A DNA stretch of 64,000 bases from Pseudomonadota bacterium (GTDB taxonomy: Bacteria; Pseudomonadota; Gammaproteobacteria; Steroidobacterales; Steroidobacteraceae), in the NCBI GenBank assembly GCA_016703895.1, contig JADJBE010000026.1, positions 372,001 through 436,000 on the forward strand. The letters are read 5' to 3'. The notes under the pieces were generated by a model. That model ran no database searches and was not told the origin of the DNA. It saw only the letters and a list, made by a program, of their open reading frames with translations. Shown piece after piece: positions 35,234 through 44,055 of this stretch. How positions within the stretch are numbered: position 1 is the stretch's first letter; each line of letters starts with the position of its first letter. Made by a program: the position numbers and the translations under genes.

Positions 35234-36715
35234 TTATTTTGACTTAGCAGCATCTGCCGGCACGAACACGGGCGCCGTCAGTGGCATCTCCGTCACTGGC
35301 CCGAGCCGCATGGCGTCGGCGCGAATCTTCTGCGCGTCACCAATCATGACGATCACACCGTTGTCGGGCTCGGGGAATGCATCCGCGACAACAGCGCGAG
35401 TGGCCGCGACGTCGACGGCCTCGAGTGAGGGGCCGTAGCCTTCGATGTAGGACAGTGGCAGGCGGTAGAGCTCGAGATCACCGAGCGTTGCCGCCCAGTG
35501 CGCGGCCGTCTCGAGCCGCAGCGGATACTGGCCGAGCACATAGGCCCGCGCCGACTCGAGCATGTCCGGCGCGATCGTATCGGTGCGCAGTGCCGCCAGC
35601 GTCTTGAGTACAAGGTCGATCGCCTTGCCCGTATTCTCGGTGAGCACGAAGGAACGAATAGCGAACTCACCCGGCACGCTGCCACGCGAGAAGCCTGAGC
35701 TGGCGCCGTACGATAGCCCGGACTTGATCCGCAGCTCAGTATTTAGAATCGACGTGAATCGGCCACCGTAGAGTGTGTTGACCAGATCGAGCGCCGGCCG
35801 GCCAGCGTAGCGCCGGTCGACGCCGACATTGGCGATCCAGAAATAGGTCTGCACAGAACCCGGCGCATCGACCAACAGCACACGGCGACCGGTGACGCGC
35901 GGCGCTGCCTGCAACGTCGGTAGCGAACCGGTGGCGCGTTGCCAGTTGCCAAACGCCGCCGTCACAGCCTTGCGCATCCATGCCACATCGAGATCGCCCG
36001 CAAACACCAGCGTGACACGGTCGGCGCCAAACTGCGTCTTGTGAAACGCCACGACGTCCGCATGTTGCAGCCCAGCCAACGATGTCTCGCTGCCATCAAC
36101 GGGCCGCGCAAATGGATGGTCGCCGAACAGAAACGCGCGACCGTATTCGGTCAACAAGCTCGACGGATCGGAGTCTTTGGCAGCTTTGATCAGCTCGACC
36201 TGCCGGTCGCGAAGTTTGCCGAACTCCGTCGCGTCCAAGCGCGGGCGTTGCAGGGCATCGGCTAACAGCTCGATCATCAGCACGCGGTCGCGACTCATGA
36301 ACTCGCCGCCCACGGCGATCGACTCGGTACTGGCCCCCGCGCCAAAACTACCGCCAACGCCGGCCACCGCGTCCGCGAAAGCGAAGGCATCGCGCTTGCC
36401 AGCGCCTTTGTCGAGCAAACCCGCGAGTAGCGATGCGACGCCTGGCTCGCCCGCAGGATCCGCCAATGCGCCGCCACGCACCACTGCAGAAACCGCGATC
36501 AACGGCACTTCTTTGCGCGGCATCAAAATGACCGTCAAGCCATTCGGCAGTGTGAACCGTTCGTGCGCCGGCACCTGTACACCCTTGCGCGTTGTATCAA
36601 TAGCGCGCCGGATCTCCTGCTTGGTGGGTGAGGTCGCAACTGCGGCGCCGGACCCGATTCCGACCAACAACAGCCCGAGCCCAACGACGACGGAACGGGC
36701 AGCGACGTTGCACAT
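35234..36715 (-). CDS. M16-family peptidase, inactive-type subunit
   Basis: A 493-residue periplasmic protein with a signal peptide (VVGLGLLLVGIGSGAAVA). It has the two homologous M16 halves, but the zinc motif HxxEH is replaced at the equivalent place (VASLLAGLLDKGAG), so it is the non-catalytic partner that forms a clam shell with the active subunit. The C-terminal half keeps the R-Y pair region (SGLSYGASSGFSRG). I start it at the ATG six bases after GGGGAG and two bases after the upstream stop; a TTG six bases earlier is possible. Confidence 0.88.
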   Translation of the reverse strand: MCNVAARSVVVGLGLLLVGIGSGAAVATSPTKQEIRRAIDTTRKGVQVPAHERFTLPNGLTVILMPRKEVPLIAVSAVVRGGALADPAGEPGVASLLAGLLDKGAGKRDAFAFADAVAGVGGSFGAGASTESIAVGGEFMSRDRVLMIELLADALQRPRLDATEFGKLRDRQVELIKAAKDSDPSSLLTEYGRAFLFGDHPFARPVDGSETSLAGLQHADVVAFHKTQFGADRVTLVFAGDLDVAWMRKAVTAAFGNWQRATGSLPTLQAAPRVTGRRVLLVDAPGSVQTYFWIANVGVDRRYAGRPALDLVNTLYGGRFTSILNTELRIKSGLSYGASSGFSRGSVPGEFAIRSFVLTENTGKAIDLVLKTLAALRTDTIAPDMLESARAYVLGQYPLRLETAAHWAATLGDLELYRLPLSYIEGYGPSLEAVDVAATRAVVADAFPEPDNGVIVMIGDAQKIRADAMRLGPVTEMPLTAPVFVPADAAKSK

Positions 36716-36717
36716 AC

Positions 36718-38106
36718 TCAACTCCCCGCCCCTGCGACCGATGCGTCAGACCTGGGCACGGGCGACTTCGGTACCAGCACGCCTACCGTGCGGCTGCGCC
36801 GCTGCAACACTTCAGCCGCAACGGATTGCACCGCAGCAAGCGTGACAGCGTCATAGTCTGCCGGCGCTGTAAACAACTTCTGGTGGTCGCCGTGAAACAC
36901 GTCGAACTCGCCTAACAGTCTTGCCTTGCCGTTGATGGTCGCGAGGCCACGCCACAGGCCGGCGAGAGTCAGATTCTTGGCACGGTCGAGCTCTGCCTCT
37001 GTAACACCGTCACGGACAACCTTCTCCAGCTCCGCATCGAGCGCTGCTTCGGCTTGTGCAGGGTCGGTTCCTTCGGGCAGCGCCAAGGCTAGCCAAAAGA
37101 GCCCAGGATCGAAACCTTCCTGCAAATAGCCGGACACGGAAATCGCGAGTTTCTCTTGCTCCACTAACAACCGATGCAGACGCGAGGCGTCGCCGCCCAC
37201 CAGTATGGTCTGCAGCAGATTCAAGGCCGGCATCCGCGGATCGCTGGCGTTCGGCGCCTTGTAAGCCAACTGCAGCAACGGCGTCTGCGCGCGACGCTCG
37301 ATCAAGACGCGCTTTTCGCCCGACTGCTCGGGCTCCACCGTGCGCAAGGGCGCGGGTGGCTGCTGGCGCGGGATCGGTTCGAGGTATTTCCTGGCGAGCG
37401 CAAACACTTCCTCGGGCGCCACGTCGCCGACCACCACCAGCGTGCAGTTGTTCGGTGAGTAATAGGTCTTGAAGAACTTCTGTAGATCCTCGATCTGCCA
37501 GGCGCGGATATCGGACGGCCAGCCGAGAGTCGGGATCGCATAGGGGTGCGCCACAAAGGCGGTGGCCTGCATCTGCTCACTGAGGTAACCATCGTTTGAA
37601 TCCTCGACCCGCATACGCCGCTCGGAGAACACGACATTGCGCTCGCTATCGATCACCTGCTGCACGAATGCAAGGTTGGCGAGCCGGTCCGCTTCCAGAT
37701 CGAAGACCGCCTCGAGCGCAGTGCGCGGAATCCAGTCCTGGTACACCGTCACGTCATCACTCGTGAACGCGTTGTTTGACCCGCCGAGCGCCTCCATTTG
37801 TCGGTCGAACTCCCCTGGCTCGCGCCGTGAGGTACCGTTGAACATCATGTGCTCAAAGAAGTGCGCCAGCCCAGTAATACCGGGCACCTCGTTGCGACTA
37901 CCGACTCGCACCCAGTTGTAGAGCGCGATGTTCGGAATATCGCGGTCGGTCCAGACGATCACCTTCATGCCGTTCGCCAGCGTCGTCGTCGCTACCGCGT
38001 CGGCACCCGCGATCGACATTGCCGGCTGGGACTGTCCCGGTGCTGCGCTCGCGGCGATCGGCAGCAACAGCGGCACGAGCGTGGCGCAAATCAAGTGTCG
38101 CAGCAT
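36718..38106 (-). CDS. M16-family zinc metallopeptidase, active subunit
   Basis: A 462-residue periplasmic insulinase/pitrilysin-type peptidase. The inverted zinc motif HFFEH (LAHFFEHMMFNGT) and the downstream glutamate (VVFSERRMRVED) are present. The signal peptide is MLRHLICATLVPLLLPIAAS; I choose this ATG because GGGGA lies eight bases upstream, against an in-frame ATG six bases earlier with too little spacing. It is followed immediately by the inactive partner, so the two form a heterodimer that degrades peptides in the periplasm or aids envelope quality control. Confidence 0.92.
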   Translation of the reverse strand: MLRHLICATLVPLLLPIAASAAPGQSQPAMSIAGADAVATTTLANGMKVIVWTDRDIPNIALYNWVRVGSRNEVPGITGLAHFFEHMMFNGTSRREPGEFDRQMEALGGSNNAFTSDDVTVYQDWIPRTALEAVFDLEADRLANLAFVQQVIDSERNVVFSERRMRVEDSNDGYLSEQMQATAFVAHPYAIPTLGWPSDIRAWQIEDLQKFFKTYYSPNNCTLVVVGDVAPEEVFALARKYLEPIPRQQPPAPLRTVEPEQSGEKRVLIERRAQTPLLQLAYKAPNASDPRMPALNLLQTILVGGDASRLHRLLVEQEKLAISVSGYLQEGFDPGLFWLALALPEGTDPAQAEAALDAELEKVVRDGVTEAELDRAKNLTLAGLWRGLATINGKARLLGEFDVFHGDHQKLFTAPADYDAVTLAAVQSVAAEVLQRRSRTVGVLVPKSPVPRSDASVAGAGS

Positions 38107-38194
38107 GTGCATAGTCCCCGCATCCGTTTGAGCACGCAAAGCAATGCGCGACTGTACGGAAAAAGCCGCTTGGCTGCACGTCGGAACACGGCGC

Positions 38195-38235
38195 AAAAAA
38201 GAGCGCCGCGAGGCGGGGGGAACGCATCGCGGCGC
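38195..38235 (-). terminator. Intrinsic terminator upstream of the M16 pair
   Basis: On the minus strand, GCGCCGCGA and TCGCGGCGC form a perfect 9-bp stem around a 15-base loop, followed by TCTTTTTT. It terminates a minus-strand transcript arising upstream of the M16 genes, either the unnamed small transcript at ~38240-38600 or read-through from the SPOR lipoprotein gene. Confidence 0.8.
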
Positions 38236-38274
38236 AATAGAGCGAACACCGGGGATGAAGTGATTCGCAATTCT

Positions 38275-38475
38275 TTAAAAAGCGTACCTCTCGCGAGGTT
38301 GAGCGATGGCCGACACCACTGCGAGGCGCGCATGCGCGAGGCGTGCGTCCACCGCGTTGAACATCACACGTCCGTTGCCTTGCACGAGCATTCCGGCAAG
38401 AGCTGGGCGAGCGGCACTGCTTCCCTGGGGGGGAAGGAGCAGTCTGACAGTGTGTCTTGTGATCGCTTTAGCCAT
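38275..38475 (-). CDS. Candidate small protein, doubtful
   Basis: A 66-codon frame ending 40 bases before a strong terminator. It is Ala/Arg-rich (LAHARLAVVSAIAQPRERYA at the end). There is no ribosome-binding site of note and no family I recognise. It is listed because the terminator shows that something is transcribed here; it may be part of a non-coding RNA instead. Confidence 0.25.
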   Translation of the reverse strand: MAKAITRHTVRLLLPPQGSSAARPALAGMLVQGNGRVMFNAVDARLAHARLAVVSAIAQPRERYAF

Positions 38476-38686
38476 CGCTTGAGGACAAAGCAATCGGCGT
38501 GCCAACGTCCGCACGCGCACAAACACTCAACCAGCGGTCCGACTGCCGTGCCGACTCAATGGCAACTGACGAACTTTGTCAGTCCCAGACAGCGGGTGAA
38601 AATTGGCGGCAGATCACGCCGCAGCGCTGACTGATTAAGTCAGATCGCGAAGGGCGCGCGGCAAAACCCGGCTGCTCCGCGCTTGG

Positions 38687-39358
38687 CTACTGCTTGGGCA
38701 GCACCACGACACAGGGCTGCTTGTCGATCTTCAGCGCGTTGCAGATTGCTCGCGCTTGGGCCTCGTCGACAACACTCGCCTGCAAGCGATAGAGTGCTTT
38801 GGCGCCGTTCTCAACGGCCGCCACGCGCGGCGACAACCCCTCCAATGGACCGGGATAGCGTTTCGCCAGCCGTTGCCACTCGACGTTGGCGCGGTCCGAG
38901 GACGAGAACGCGCCAAGCTGCACACCGTATTCGCCTTTGGCAAAGGCCGCGGCACCCGCAACGAGATCGCCCTTCTTGGCAGGCTCGACTGCCGGCACTG
39001 CGGGCGCAGTACCCGCCGGAGCGGACCCGCCAGTGATCGCGAAGTTATCGATGCGAATACGCGCTTCCTGACTCCATTTGCCGTTGGCATGGTCAACCAG
39101 GAATTGCTGGTAGGACTCGAGCGTGTCGGCGGTCGCCGCCTTTTGCCAGTTACGCTCCTCGATCAGCTGCTCGATACGCTCACGCGCCTGGGTCGCCAAA
39201 CTGCTATCGGCATGCTGACTGATATAGCGTTCATAGCTCTCGACAGTGTCGGCGGCCTGCGCCGAGCGCCAGTCACCCTGCTCTCGACTACAGCCAGCGA
39301 CCACGAGCAAGCCGAGTGCGAACGACGTCACAACGATGCGCAAGGATACGGTTTTCAT
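38687..39358 (-). CDS. SPOR-domain lipoprotein
   Basis: A 223-residue protein with a lipoprotein signal (LGLLVVAGC, lipidated Cys near residue 23). Two tandem helical repeats follow (ADTVESYERYISQHADSSLA and ADTLESYQQFLVDHANGKWS). The C-terminal ~75 residues form a SPOR-like fold (YGVQLGAFSSSDRANVEWQR, LYRLQASVVDEAQARAICN) that binds denuded peptidoglycan glycan. It is therefore likely to act at the division site or pole. The start follows AGGGGG. It is divergent from the bactofilin gene, 39 bases apart. Confidence 0.85.
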   Translation of the reverse strand: MKTVSLRIVVTSFALGLLVVAGCSREQGDWRSAQAADTVESYERYISQHADSSLATQARERIEQLIEERNWQKAATADTLESYQQFLVDHANGKWSQEARIRIDNFAITGGSAPAGTAPAVPAVEPAKKGDLVAGAAAFAKGEYGVQLGAFSSSDRANVEWQRLAKRYPGPLEGLSPRVAAVENGAKALYRLQASVVDEAQARAICNALKIDKQPCVVVLPKQ

Positions 39359-39397
39359 GCTGCCCCCTTCATCGGCCCGCAGTATTGTAGTCGAATC

Positions 39398-39808
39398 ATG
39401 AGCGAAGAACCCAAACGTCGCCTGCTCGACCGCATCGGCAGCTCGCCGACCTATATTGCCGAGGGCACGCAAATAGTCGGCGACATCGACTGCAAAGGTC
39501 CGTTGATCATATCCGGCCAGGTGCGGGGCAAGGGGCAAGTCGCCGGCGCGCTCAGCATGACGACCTCCGCCGTCTGGGATGGCGACCTAACCGCTCGCAG
39601 TGCCGTGGTTGCCGGGCGAGTCACGGGCGCGCTGACTGTGGCGGATAAACTGGAGATCAGCGCGACGGCGGTGATCACTGGGCCGGTCACGACGCCGTCA
39701 CTGGCGATCGCCAATGGTGCCATCGTCGAGGGCGACGTAGTCGTTACTAGTGGCAAGCCGATCGTCAAATTTGATGAAAAGCGTGTAACAACATCCGAGA
39801 TAGAGTGA
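39398..39808 (+). CDS. Bactofilin (polymer-forming cytoskeletal protein)
   Basis: A 136-residue protein whose centre is a right-handed beta-helix of repeated six-residue turns (GTQIVGDIDCKGPLIISGQV, GALTVADKLEISATAVITGP, AIANGAIVEGDVVV), the bactofilin signature. Such proteins self-assemble into membrane-associated filaments that guide cell shape, stalks or polar organisation. Short polar tails flank the helix. No M23 peptidase partner is adjacent; the divergent SPOR lipoprotein is a plausible functional neighbour because both concern peptidoglycan. Confidence 0.92.
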   Translation: MSEEPKRRLLDRIGSSPTYIAEGTQIVGDIDCKGPLIISGQVRGKGQVAGALSMTTSAVWDGDLTARSAVVAGRVTGALTVADKLEISATAVITGPVTTPSLAIANGAIVEGDVVVTSGKPIVKFDEKRVTTSEIE

Positions 39809-39865
39809 GTCACGCGTAGCGACCGCTGGGACTCGGGCCATCACAGTCGTTGCGCAAGTCGCCTC

Positions 39866-42181
39866 TCAGTTGCAAGCTGTCAGGCTATTGACCCAGTTGG
39901 TTAGCAGATTGACGCCCGCAGCATCAACCACAGTACTCGACAGCGGCGGCATCGCTTGCGCATCGCGCCGATTGATTCTTGCCACGAGCACCGACCGCGC
40001 TGCCGCGCCCGGCGCGACGATACGCGCAGTCATTAGCCCCAGCTCGCCCGCCTGCGGCGGTGCGTCGCAGGCATTGGTCGCTGCCAGCACAGTCGAATAG
40101 CGTAGATCGAGATTGGTTGGCGTGCCGCCGCCCGGCTGGTGGCAGTTCGCACAGTTAGTGTGCAGATAGGCGCGTGCACGCTCGCTGACCGTACCGCTTG
40201 TTCCGTAGGGATCTGGCATCGCAGGTGTGGCGAGTTGCGCGGTGCTCAGCGCGGGCGAGAACATGCCAATCGTGTTGAGTGTCAGGAGTTGGTTGGCGGT
40301 GCGCCCGGTCGTGGCGTACACAGCGTCATGGTTCAGCTGCTGCAGTTCCGGGCCCAGGGCGCGCCCTGCTGCGGCCGTGTGGCAGGTCAAGCACTGCGCT
40401 TCGCTCGGGAATTGGTAGGACTGCGAGCCTAGCTGTACGGTCTTGCCACCAATCACGCGGGCAGCGTCCGTGCCCTGCGCATTCCACTCATAGGTGTAGC
40501 CCGCCCACTGCCCATCCGTATGCCGCATGAACAACCGCGTTTCGACCAACCGCGTGCCCAGGCTGAAGTTCTTGACCAGCACGGTGCCGTTCGGGAACTG
40601 GAAGTCTCCGGCCGCGTCGACGCCAAGGGTGGCGCCATTTGGCACGGCCAGATAGCGCTGCTTGGCGAGGCCGTCGGACCAGAACGGCGCGCGCGGCGTG
40701 TACGGAATCAATCCCGTGGCGGGTTGTGTAGCGTTGCCAGATGCGACACAGCCGGTTGCGGATAGCTGCGTTGGCACCGTGCCCCCGCTGATATTAGTGC
40801 TGGCAACCAATCGATGCAGCGTGCCGCCGTGATGCACGACATACAACTCGCCGTCCGCGCCCTGACCAAACGAGGAGATATTCAGGTTGGTAGCCAGGCC
40901 ATTGTCGGTGATAGTGAGCGTCGCCGGTGTATCACGCGCGATGTGCCAGATACGGCCAGTGGCAAAATCGCCGAATACGTACCGCCCAACCAGCGCGGGA
41001 ATCGCAGTGCCACGATACACGTAGCCGCCAGTGATCGACTGGCCCAACGTACGTCCGTACTGCGCAATCGGCGCAATGCTGCTGGTGCGATTCGGGCCAC
41101 AGGCGAGACCCGTGTCACTGCTGCCCTCAAAACAGCGCCAGCCGTAGTTGCCGCCCGCGGTGATGCGATCAACTTCTTCGAGTGCGCCCTGGCCGACATC
41201 GGCTAACCAAAGCTCGCCTGTGCCACGGTCGAAATTCCAGCGCCATGGATTGCGCAGCCCGTAGGCATAGATCTCGGCGCAGTTTGCGCTGCCGCTACCC
41301 GAATCACAGAGCTGCCCGCTGCTGGCATACGGGTTACCGGCGGGAATGCGATACGGCACGCTGCCGGTTGAACCGCTGATGTCCAGTCGCAGCAATTTTC
41401 CTAACAATGTCCGCAGATTCTGGCCGTTACCGATCGCGCCGAACGGATCGTTGCCGCTACCACCGTCGCCCAAGCCGATATATAGCAAGCCGTCCGGGCC
41501 AAACGCGATGTGACCACCGTTGTGATTCGACGCGGGCTGCGGGATATCGAGCAAGCGCCGCTCACTCGTAAGATCAACGCTGGCGCCACCGCTCGTGACG
41601 CGGAACTCGGCGATCCGTGAACGCAGCGCGCCGCCTGCGTTGGCTGTGTAGGACAGATAGACTCGTGCGTCTTGCGGGTAGTTGGGGTGAAACGCCATCC
41701 CTAACAACCCGGTCTCGCCGCCGCTGGTGAACCCAGCGTGCGAGCGCAGATCGGCGAAGTCGCTGACCGCCGGACTGGTCTGGTTGGCGAATGATCGGAC
41801 GAGACCGCCCTGTTGCACTACGTACCAGCGACTGCCGTCACTCGGTGGCTGTAGCATGGCAATCGGCGACTGGAACGACAGCGTCGGAAAGACACGCTCG
41901 AGCGCAACTGCAGTGGTCGTGATCGGACGATCACCGGCAACGCAACTGGCGTTGCCCGGGCGCGCGTCGAGCCCAGACGTGGGTGGCGTCGGCGCGGGCG
42001 GGGTCGGCACAGGTGGCGTCGGCGCGGGCGGGGTTGGGACCGGTGGTGTCGGTCGCGGCTGCACGGGTGCCTCGGCCGTCGGCGCGTCCTCGCCGCCGGT
42101 ACCACCGCATGCACTGAGCAACAGCGTCAGAACTGTCGCGGGTAACGCGAGTCTCAGTTTCAGTGCGCCACCCGCTTGCAT
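39866..42181 (-). CDS. PQQ-dependent sugar dehydrogenase fused to a diheme cytochrome-like region
   Basis: A 771-residue lipoprotein (signal ending LLLSAC, Cys 25) with a Pro-Thr repeat linker (PTPPVPTPPAP, residues ~40-68). Residues ~95-460 are a six-bladed soluble aldose sugar dehydrogenase domain: GLLGMAFHPNYPQDARVYLS, ASNHNGGHIAFGPDGLLYIG, EIYAYGLRNPWRWNFDRGTG and ELWLADVGQGALEEV. Residues ~480-771 resemble the SO_2930-type cytochrome region, with heme motifs CLTCH (~598) and CANCH (~677). The design would pass electrons from sugar oxidation directly to covalent hemes on the same lipid-anchored chain. Domain calls are strong; the SO_2930 name is from memory of the family pattern. Confidence 0.85.
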   Translation of the reverse strand: MQAGGALKLRLALPATVLTLLLSACGGTGGEDAPTAEAPVQPRPTPPVPTPPAPTPPVPTPPAPTPPTSGLDARPGNASCVAGDRPITTTAVALERVFPTLSFQSPIAMLQPPSDGSRWYVVQQGGLVRSFANQTSPAVSDFADLRSHAGFTSGGETGLLGMAFHPNYPQDARVYLSYTANAGGALRSRIAEFRVTSGGASVDLTSERRLLDIPQPASNHNGGHIAFGPDGLLYIGLGDGGSGNDPFGAIGNGQNLRTLLGKLLRLDISGSTGSVPYRIPAGNPYASSGQLCDSGSGSANCAEIYAYGLRNPWRWNFDRGTGELWLADVGQGALEEVDRITAGGNYGWRCFEGSSDTGLACGPNRTSSIAPIAQYGRTLGQSITGGYVYRGTAIPALVGRYVFGDFATGRIWHIARDTPATLTITDNGLATNLNISSFGQGADGELYVVHHGGTLHRLVASTNISGGTVPTQLSATGCVASGNATQPATGLIPYTPRAPFWSDGLAKQRYLAVPNGATLGVDAAGDFQFPNGTVLVKNFSLGTRLVETRLFMRHTDGQWAGYTYEWNAQGTDAARVIGGKTVQLGSQSYQFPSEAQCLTCHTAAAGRALGPELQQLNHDAVYATTGRTANQLLTLNTIGMFSPALSTAQLATPAMPDPYGTSGTVSERARAYLHTNCANCHQPGGGTPTNLDLRYSTVLAATNACDAPPQAGELGLMTARIVAPGAAARSVLVARINRRDAQAMPPLSSTVVDAAGVNLLTNWVNSLTACN

Positions 42182-42310
42182 ATCTGGACCTCGATATACT
42201 GGTTAGCGAGCCATGCTTGCACATTGAGGCGGCGGACGACACGCTCTACGCTGTCCACATTCAGCGACATTGCCTGTTTTCTCTCGTGTTTTGTCAACTT
42301 ACCACGGTCC

Positions 42311-43063
42311 ATGAACGTCGCAACGCACCACGCCATGCCGACTCTCATTGCCCACCGCGGCAATGCCGAGGAGTTCCCCGAGAACTCTTTGCCGGCGATG
42401 TCATCGGCGCTTGCGCTTGGCGTCAAACACCTGGCGATCGATGTGCAGCTCTCGCGCGATGGCGTGCCCATCGTCATTCACGACGCCGGCTTGTTGCGGA
42501 CCGCCGGCGTCGATCGAAGCGTGCTCGATCTCGAGGCCAAAGCACTCACGAGACTATCGATCGGCCAAGCGCGGCGCTTCGGCACGGTGTTCGAATCGGC
42601 AACGCTGCCGCGCCTGCTGGACGTTCTCGAACTGCTACGCAAGTACCCGCAAGTCCGTCTCCTGATGGAATTGCAGCGCCAGAGCATCGCTCGGTTTGGT
42701 GCCGAGCAAGTGGTCGATACCGTGCTCGCGCTTTGCAAGTCCTACCGAGACCGTATCGTGGTCCTGTCGGCCGACTTGCCTGCCATCCATCGCGCACGGA
42801 GCCGGCATGGTGTACCGATCGGCTGGTGTGTCGACACACTCGATACGCATACGCAACTCAAGATGCAGGCACTCGCCCCGGATCGAATCGTCTGTGATCA
42901 CGCTGTCTTGCCACGCGACTCCCGCCCACCGCGCGGCCCGTGGGAGTGGATCGCGCTGGGCATCAAACAAGTCGATGAACTAGAAGCGCTGGCTGGAACA
43001 GGCGTCAGCTACGCTGCAACAAAGGCACCGGGTCGATTCCGGAAACTGCTGGCGTCGAGCTGA
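42311..43063 (+). CDS. Glycerophosphodiester phosphodiesterase
   Basis: A 250-residue TIM-barrel enzyme hydrolysing glycerophosphodiesters. The catalytic segments are LIAHRGNAEEFPENSLPA and DVQLSRDGVPIVIHD, including the His, Arg, Glu and Asp of the metal site. The later strands VRLLMELQ and IGWCVDTLDTHTQLK also fit. No signal peptide is evident, so it is probably cytosolic. The ATG at 42335 (MPTLIAHRGN) is equally possible as a start; neither has a strong ribosome-binding site. Its 3' end overlaps the convergent yheT-like gene by 59 bases. Confidence 0.88.
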   Translation: MNVATHHAMPTLIAHRGNAEEFPENSLPAMSSALALGVKHLAIDVQLSRDGVPIVIHDAGLLRTAGVDRSVLDLEAKALTRLSIGQARRFGTVFESATLPRLLDVLELLRKYPQVRLLMELQRQSIARFGAEQVVDTVLALCKSYRDRIVVLSADLPAIHRARSRHGVPIGWCVDTLDTHTQLKMQALAPDRIVCDHAVLPRDSRPPRGPWEWIALGIKQVDELEALAGTGVSYAATKAPGRFRKLLASS

Positions 43064-44054
43064 CCAAACCGGGCACCAGACCATCGATCCATGTCTTCGG
43101 ACCTAACGACTGCAAGAATCCGCAGTGGCCACCGTAGCGCGTGGCAATAATATCGAGCAGCGGTGACGCTGCAAGGCGTTCGAGATCGGCGGCCGGGATA
43201 ATCGGGTCGTCGAGTGCCGTCACAATCGTCGCCGGCGCTGCAAGCCGTGCCAGCCGCGAGCCGGTGATCGCGTAGCCCGCCAGGTAATCAGGCAGCGCCG
43301 TGTACTCGGTATGGGCGCGCACCAATTCCTCGGTCATCGTGCGCAGACTCTTGCCACGCAGAATCGCCTCGAAGTCGTATAGATGCGGCCAGGCGTGGCT
43401 CTTGATCCTGAGGGACCTGGACCATTTGTCGATGAAATAGCGGTCGTAAACCCAGAGGCCGCTCTCGAGAGCGGTCATCGTTCTATCAGGATCGAGGACT
43501 GGCGAGATCGCTACAATGCGCGCGATATCAACGCCATGGTTAGGCGCGTCGGCGCCCACGCGCAGCATGAAGTTGCCGCCGAGCGAGAAGCCGATCAAGT
43601 TTAGCTGCCGCCGCGGATACCGTGCCGTGATCTGCTTGACTGCACCGACCACCTCGGCGAGTCGGCAGGAATGAAACAGTTCCTCGTTGAGATGGTGCGT
43701 GACGCCATGGTCGCGCAGATTCAGGCGCACGATGGTGTGTCCCAGCCCATGCAACGTGGCCGCTAGCGACAGTACATACAGTGAGTCCGCGCTGCCTTCC
43801 CAGCCATGCAGCAAGACACTGACTGGCGCATCGTCGCGACGGTCGGCAGTCGCAGGAGCGGCTGACTCGAACGCCTGCAGCGTGACCCCAGCGCCACAAT
43901 CGAGCAACCATTCGCGGCTCGCCGTCAGCAGGGAGCCGGCGAACTCTCGCACCGCCGCTGCGCGCACGGGATTGCTGGGAAATACGGTCTGCGCGTGGCT
44001 GTTGCGCAGCCAGCGCGGTGGCACGAACGATTCGTCAACCGTGACTACTGGCAC
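43005..44054 (-). CDS. yheT: YheT-type alpha/beta hydrolase
   Basis: A 349-residue hydrolase of the YheT/UPF0017 group. Family marks are PPRWLRNSHAQTVFPS at the start, VLLHGWEGSADSLYVLSLAA for the oxyanion loop and NLIGFSLGGNFMLR for the nucleophilic Ser; the acid and His lie in VTALDDPIIP and RYGGHCGFL. The substrate is unknown; esters are likely. I start it at a GTG two bases after the upstream stop, which avoids a 50-base overlap implied by a TTG at 44105. Confidence 0.85.
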   Translation of the reverse strand: MPVVTVDESFVPPRWLRNSHAQTVFPSNPVRAAAVREFAGSLLTASREWLLDCGAGVTLQAFESAAPATADRRDDAPVSVLLHGWEGSADSLYVLSLAATLHGLGHTIVRLNLRDHGVTHHLNEELFHSCRLAEVVGAVKQITARYPRRQLNLIGFSLGGNFMLRVGADAPNHGVDIARIVAISPVLDPDRTMTALESGLWVYDRYFIDKWSRSLRIKSHAWPHLYDFEAILRGKSLRTMTEELVRAHTEYTALPDYLAGYAITGSRLARLAAPATIVTALDDPIIPAADLERLAASPLLDIIATRYGGHCGFLQSLGPKTWIDGLVPGLVSSTPAVSGIDPVPLLQRS

Positions 44055-44055
44055 G

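Larger units (their letters stand above)
38107..38686. other. 580-bp intergenic region with candidate small transcript
   Basis: No recognised gene. On the minus strand an open frame of 66 codons (38275-38475, MAKAITRHTVRLLLPPQ at its start) ends 40 bases before a strong intrinsic terminator. A hairpin with CTGCT/AGCAG arms lies inside it at 38417-38442, and an inverted repeat CTGACT/AGTCAG lies at about 38630. The open frame lacks a ribosome-binding site and its first ten codons include several A/T-ending ones unusual here, so a non-coding RNA is at least as likely as a protein. I see no match to tmRNA, 6S RNA or SRP RNA. The last 80 bases before 38106 must hold the M16 promoter. Confidence 0.4.

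Noticed and set aside
36718..38106. M16 pair as a mitochondrial-type or PQQ-processing system
   Set aside because: No pqq genes nearby and signal peptides indicate a general periplasmic peptidase pair.
38320..38395. Possible degraded copy of the dispersed element
   Set aside because: Two short stretches (about 13 bases, near GCGAGGCGCGCAT and CTTGCACGAGC) match copy A but in the wrong arrangement and without arms; expected by chance in GC-rich DNA.
38275..38475. Similarity of the 66-codon product to ribosomal protein L11
   Set aside because: Only a loose match (PAL...QG.N...FNA); spacing and key residues differ, so chance is more likely.
41970..42060. Simple-sequence repeat in the sugar dehydrogenase gene
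   Set aside because: It encodes a Pro-Thr-rich linker in frame, normal for lipid-anchored multi-domain proteins.
43005..43063. Overlap of GDPD and YheT genes as evidence that one is false
   Set aside because: Both proteins keep their family motifs to near the end; short convergent overlaps are common.
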